The notes under the pieces: model-generated
What the model was told of the DNA's origin: nothing
The model's input: only the letters and a program-made list of their open reading frames with translations
The model's database searches: none
Source of the DNA: Streptococcus sp. CF8_St5-11
Lineage (GTDB): Bacteria; Bacillota; Bacilli; Lactobacillales; Streptococcaceae
Assembly: GCF_024295625.1 (NCBI RefSeq)
Contig: NZ_JANCOJ010000002.1
Coordinates: 542,461 to 606,460, forward strand
Length of the DNA: 64,000 nucleotides
Direction: 5' to 3'
Program-made: the position numbers and the translations under genes
Shown: piece after piece, positions 62,701 through 64,000 of the stretch
How positions within the stretch are numbered: the stretch's first letter is position 1
Layout: every line of letters begins with the position of its first letter

Positions 62701-64000
62701 TTGAACCATCTTCGAAGGTAGCTGGTGTATCTTCATCGATTGGTACATTTGGATTACCTTCTGTGAAGGTTGGTTTACCAGATTGTGTTTGACCTTGAAT
62801 ATCTGTCGATGTAGCATCTTCAGAAGTTGGAACAACCGGAGTAATCTTCGGTGTATAAGTTGTTTCAACTGTAGTTCCATTTGTATCAGCTGCTTGAACC
62901 TTAACTGGGACAACATCACCTGAATAAGATTTATCTGTCGGTGTGAAAGTAACTACACCTGTATCTTTATCAACTGTGAAAGTACCAATTTCTTTACCTT
63001 CTGATGACTTAGCAACTACAGATGCTGCTGGTTGACCATTTTCATCAAGAAGAGTAACCGAATCCTTGTTAATTGGAGCTACTTCATCACCTTCAGTGAA
63101 GGTTACAGTTCCAGTTTGAACAAGACCTTGAGGTCCAGTAGATTCAGCTGGTGTTGCAGTTGGAGTTACTGGAGTTACAGTTGGTGTGTAAGTTGCAGAA
63201 GCTTTTGTTCCGTTCTTATCTTCACGAACAACTGTTACGGCTGGTGCTTTACCTGTGAATGATTTTTCAGGAACAAAGGTTACAGTTCCGTCGGCTGCTA
63301 CTGTGTAAGTACCAACACCATCTACTGTCTTGGTAGTTGAGCCATCGTCGAAAGTAGCTGGAACGTCATCGTTCATTGGTACTCGGCTGTCGCCTTCAGT
63401 AAATACAGGCTTACCTGTTTGAGTTTGACCTTGCTTACCTGTTGTTTCAACTGGTGTCGCTGTCGGTGTGACAGGAGTTACAGTTGGTGTATAAGTTGCA
63501 GAAGCTTTTGTTCCGTTCTTATCTTCGCGAACAACCGTCACTGCTGGAGCAGTACCAGTAAATGATTTCTCAGGTACGAATGTCACTGTTCCGTCTGCTG
63601 CTACTGTGTAAGTACCAACGCCGTCAACAGTCTTCGTAGTTGAGCCATCGTCAAATGTGGCTGGAACATCATCGTTCATTGGCACGCGGCTATCGCCTTC
63701 AGTAAATACAGGCTTACCTGTTTGTGTAGCACCTTGAATATCAGTTGTTTCAACTGGTTTCGCAGTCGGTGTTACTGGAGTTACAGTTGGTGTGTACGTT
63801 GCAGACGCCTTAGTTCCGTTCTTATCTTCACGAACAACCGTTACGGCTGGTGCTTTACCTGTGAATGATTTCTCAGGAACAAATGTAACTGTACCGTCTG
63901 CTGCTACTGTGTAAGTACCAACGCCTTCTACTGTCTTAGTTGTTGAGCCATCGTCAAATGTTGCTGGAACATCTTCGTTGATTTCAACAGTCTTCTCAAC
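59786..64000 (-). CDS. cshA: CshA-like fibril surface adhesin, C-terminal part (partial at window edge)
   Basis: 1,405 codons are in the window and the frame is still open at base 64000, so the N-terminus lies outside. It shows about twelve repeats of ~100 residues of the CshA-type fibril class: most read PATFDDGSTTKTVDGVGTYT...DGTVTFVPEKSFTG...VTVVREDKNGT...YTPTVTPVTPTA, and two are variants with LLDENGQPAASV and FTVDKDTGVVTFTPTDKSY. Two MucBP-like modules (FVDKEGKEIPGYPTVDG, YVDENGVPIPGNPTEDG) follow, then a Pro-Thr/Pro-Gln wall-spanning stretch and the sorting signal LPNTGTKESS with hydrophobic segment and KRKKED. It is sortase-anchored and expected to form fibrils that bind host or bacterial partners. 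Confidence 0.88.
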   Translation of the reverse strand, partial: VEKTVEINEDVPATFDDGSTTKTVEGVGTYTVAADGTVTFVPEKSFTGKAPAVTVVREDKNGTKASATYTPTVTPVTPTAKPVETTDIQGATQTGKPVFTEGDSRVPMNDDVPATFDDGSTTKTVDGVGTYTVAADGTVTFVPEKSFTGTAPAVTVVREDKNGTKASATYTPTVTPVTPTATPVETTGKQGQTQTGKPVFTEGDSRVPMNDDVPATFDDGSTTKTVDGVGTYTVAADGTVTFVPEKSFTGKAPAVTVVREDKNGTKASATYTPTVTPVTPTATPAESTGPQGLVQTGTVTFTEGDEVAPINKDSVTLLDENGQPAASVVAKSSEGKEIGTFTVDKDTGVVTFTPTDKSYSGDVVPVKVQAADTNGTTVETTYTPKITPVVPTSEDATSTDIQGQTQSGKPTFTEGNPNVPIDEDTPATFEDGSTTKTVDGEGTYTVSPDGTVTFVPEKSFTGTASGVTVKRVDKNGTEITAKYTPTVTPVTPTAEPATSTDIQGATQTGKPVFTEGDSRVPMNDDVPATFDDGSTTKTVDGVGTYTVAADGTVTFVPEKSFVGTAPAVTVVREDMNGTKASATYTPTVTPVTPTAEDTTSTDKQGQTQTGTPTFTPGNPNVPMDDDTPATFEDGSTTKTIPGEGTYTVAPDGTVTFVPEKSFTGEGTGVTVKRVDKNGTPVTAKYTPTVTPVTPTASPAESEAPQGVVQTGTVTFTEGDSVAPIDKDTITLLDENGQPAASVDAKSPAGDVIGTFTVDKETGVVTFTPTDKSYSGEVVPVKVQAKDTNGTVAETTYTPKITPVVPTAEPATSTDIQGQTQTGTPSFTPGNPAIPMDDDVPATFEDGSTTKVIPGEGTYTVAPNGTVTFVPEKSFTGTGTGVTVKRVDKNGTPVTAKYTPTVTPVTPTGAPAVSTDVQGATQTGKPTFTEGDSRVPMNDDVPATFDDGSTTKTVDGVGTYTVAADGTVTFVPEKSFTGTGTGVTVKRVDKNGTPVTAKYTPTVTPVTPTAEPATSTDIQGKTQTGKPTFTPGNPDVPMDDDVPATFEDGSTTKTIPGEGTYTVAPDGTVTFVPEKSFTGTGTGVTVKRVDKNGTPVTAKYTPTVTPVTPTAEPATTIGPKGKEQSGKPTFKEGDSRVPMNDDVPATFDDGSTTKTIPGVGTYTVAPDGTVTFKPEPEFTGTAPAVTVVREDVNGTKASATYTPTVLPITKFVDKEGKEIPGYPTVDGEEPKVEIPGYRFVETKKLPNGDTEHVYEKVTTSYVDENGVPIPGNPTEDGEQPKKDIPGYDFVKTIVDKDGNTQHIYKKTVTPTPTPDPTPTPQPQPTPQPQPQPTPEPQPTPQPKPEEPTIPVVPETKEEVKYIDPQNPTAQLPNTGTKESSTAGLAIFSALAGLSLFGFAKRKKED

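Noticed and set aside
59786..64000. Regular ~300-base repeats that could be taken for a CRISPR or satellite array
   Set aside because: They are in-frame repeats of one open reading frame with a signal for sortase anchoring; there are no short direct repeats with unique spacers.

Overview
This 64 kb window comes from the chromosome of an oral (viridans) Streptococcus. The evidence is the Streptococcus-specific recombinase XerS with its dif site, the lplA-pdhDCBA cluster with the lipoyl domain on E3, the folA-(small ORF)-clpX-ysxC order, a CshA-type fibril protein with an LPNTG anchor, and low-GC codon use throughout. I cannot name the species from sequence alone. S. parasanguinis, S. sanguinis and S. 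mitis relatives are all plausible.

Bases 1-14,320 are an accessory region lying directly against the replication-terminus dif site. It starts inside a macrolide-resistance MEGA-type unit: the end of the msrDL leader peptide, msr(D), then a minus-strand SOS-like gene group (DUF5960, YolD-like, a stand-alone little-finger-like protein and a frameshifted, 5'-deleted umuC). Next comes a solitary abortive-infection (Abi_2/HEPN) gene at 3833-5035, immediately followed by a promoter-hairpin-terminator unit that looks like a small non-coding RNA gene. This pair is bracketed by two copies of an SOS-type promoter region, and the second copy is joined to a relic of a LexA/S24-like repressor. Then comes an ~8.3 kb cryptic element (about 5686-14015). 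It has an operon of a tyrosine recombinase, a degenerate recombinase-like protein, a second tyrosine recombinase, a TnpC-like coiled-coil protein and a ten-zinc-ribbon protein. It is bounded by ~75 bp imperfect direct repeats and followed by an array of degenerate repeats up to dif.

From xerS (14,402) onward the window is mostly core genome, nearly all on the minus strand, as expected on one replichore just beyond dif. In order it holds: a small protein; a four-gene ABC-export/bacteriocin-type operon with a C39-like lipoprotein (16.3-20.2 kb); lipoate ligase and the 2-oxoacid (pyruvate/acetoin) dehydrogenase complex (20.4-26.7 kb); ATP-grasp and two esterases; trmFO; a satD-DUF3307 operon with a striking triple operator; topA, dprA, a ROK kinase, rnhB, rbgA, an ATP-cone protein, dapA and asd; lemA/DUF3137 with an upstream structured RNA; alkD-like, cls, and a GNAT gene; a secreted beta-helix glycanase (GH87-like); a heterodimeric ABC exporter; three paralogous lipoproteins; rplJ-rplL with the L10 leader; an FNT channel; a glucosaminidase; ysxC, clpX, a 56-residue membrane protein and folA; and finally a large CshA-like fibril adhesin that runs off the right edge.

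The most interesting places are the Abi_2 gene with its adjacent candidate RNA, the multi-recombinase/zinc-ribbon element with its repeat array beside dif, the xerS promoter that overlaps dif, the SatD operator cluster, and the unassigned structured RNA upstream of the DUF3137-lemA genes.
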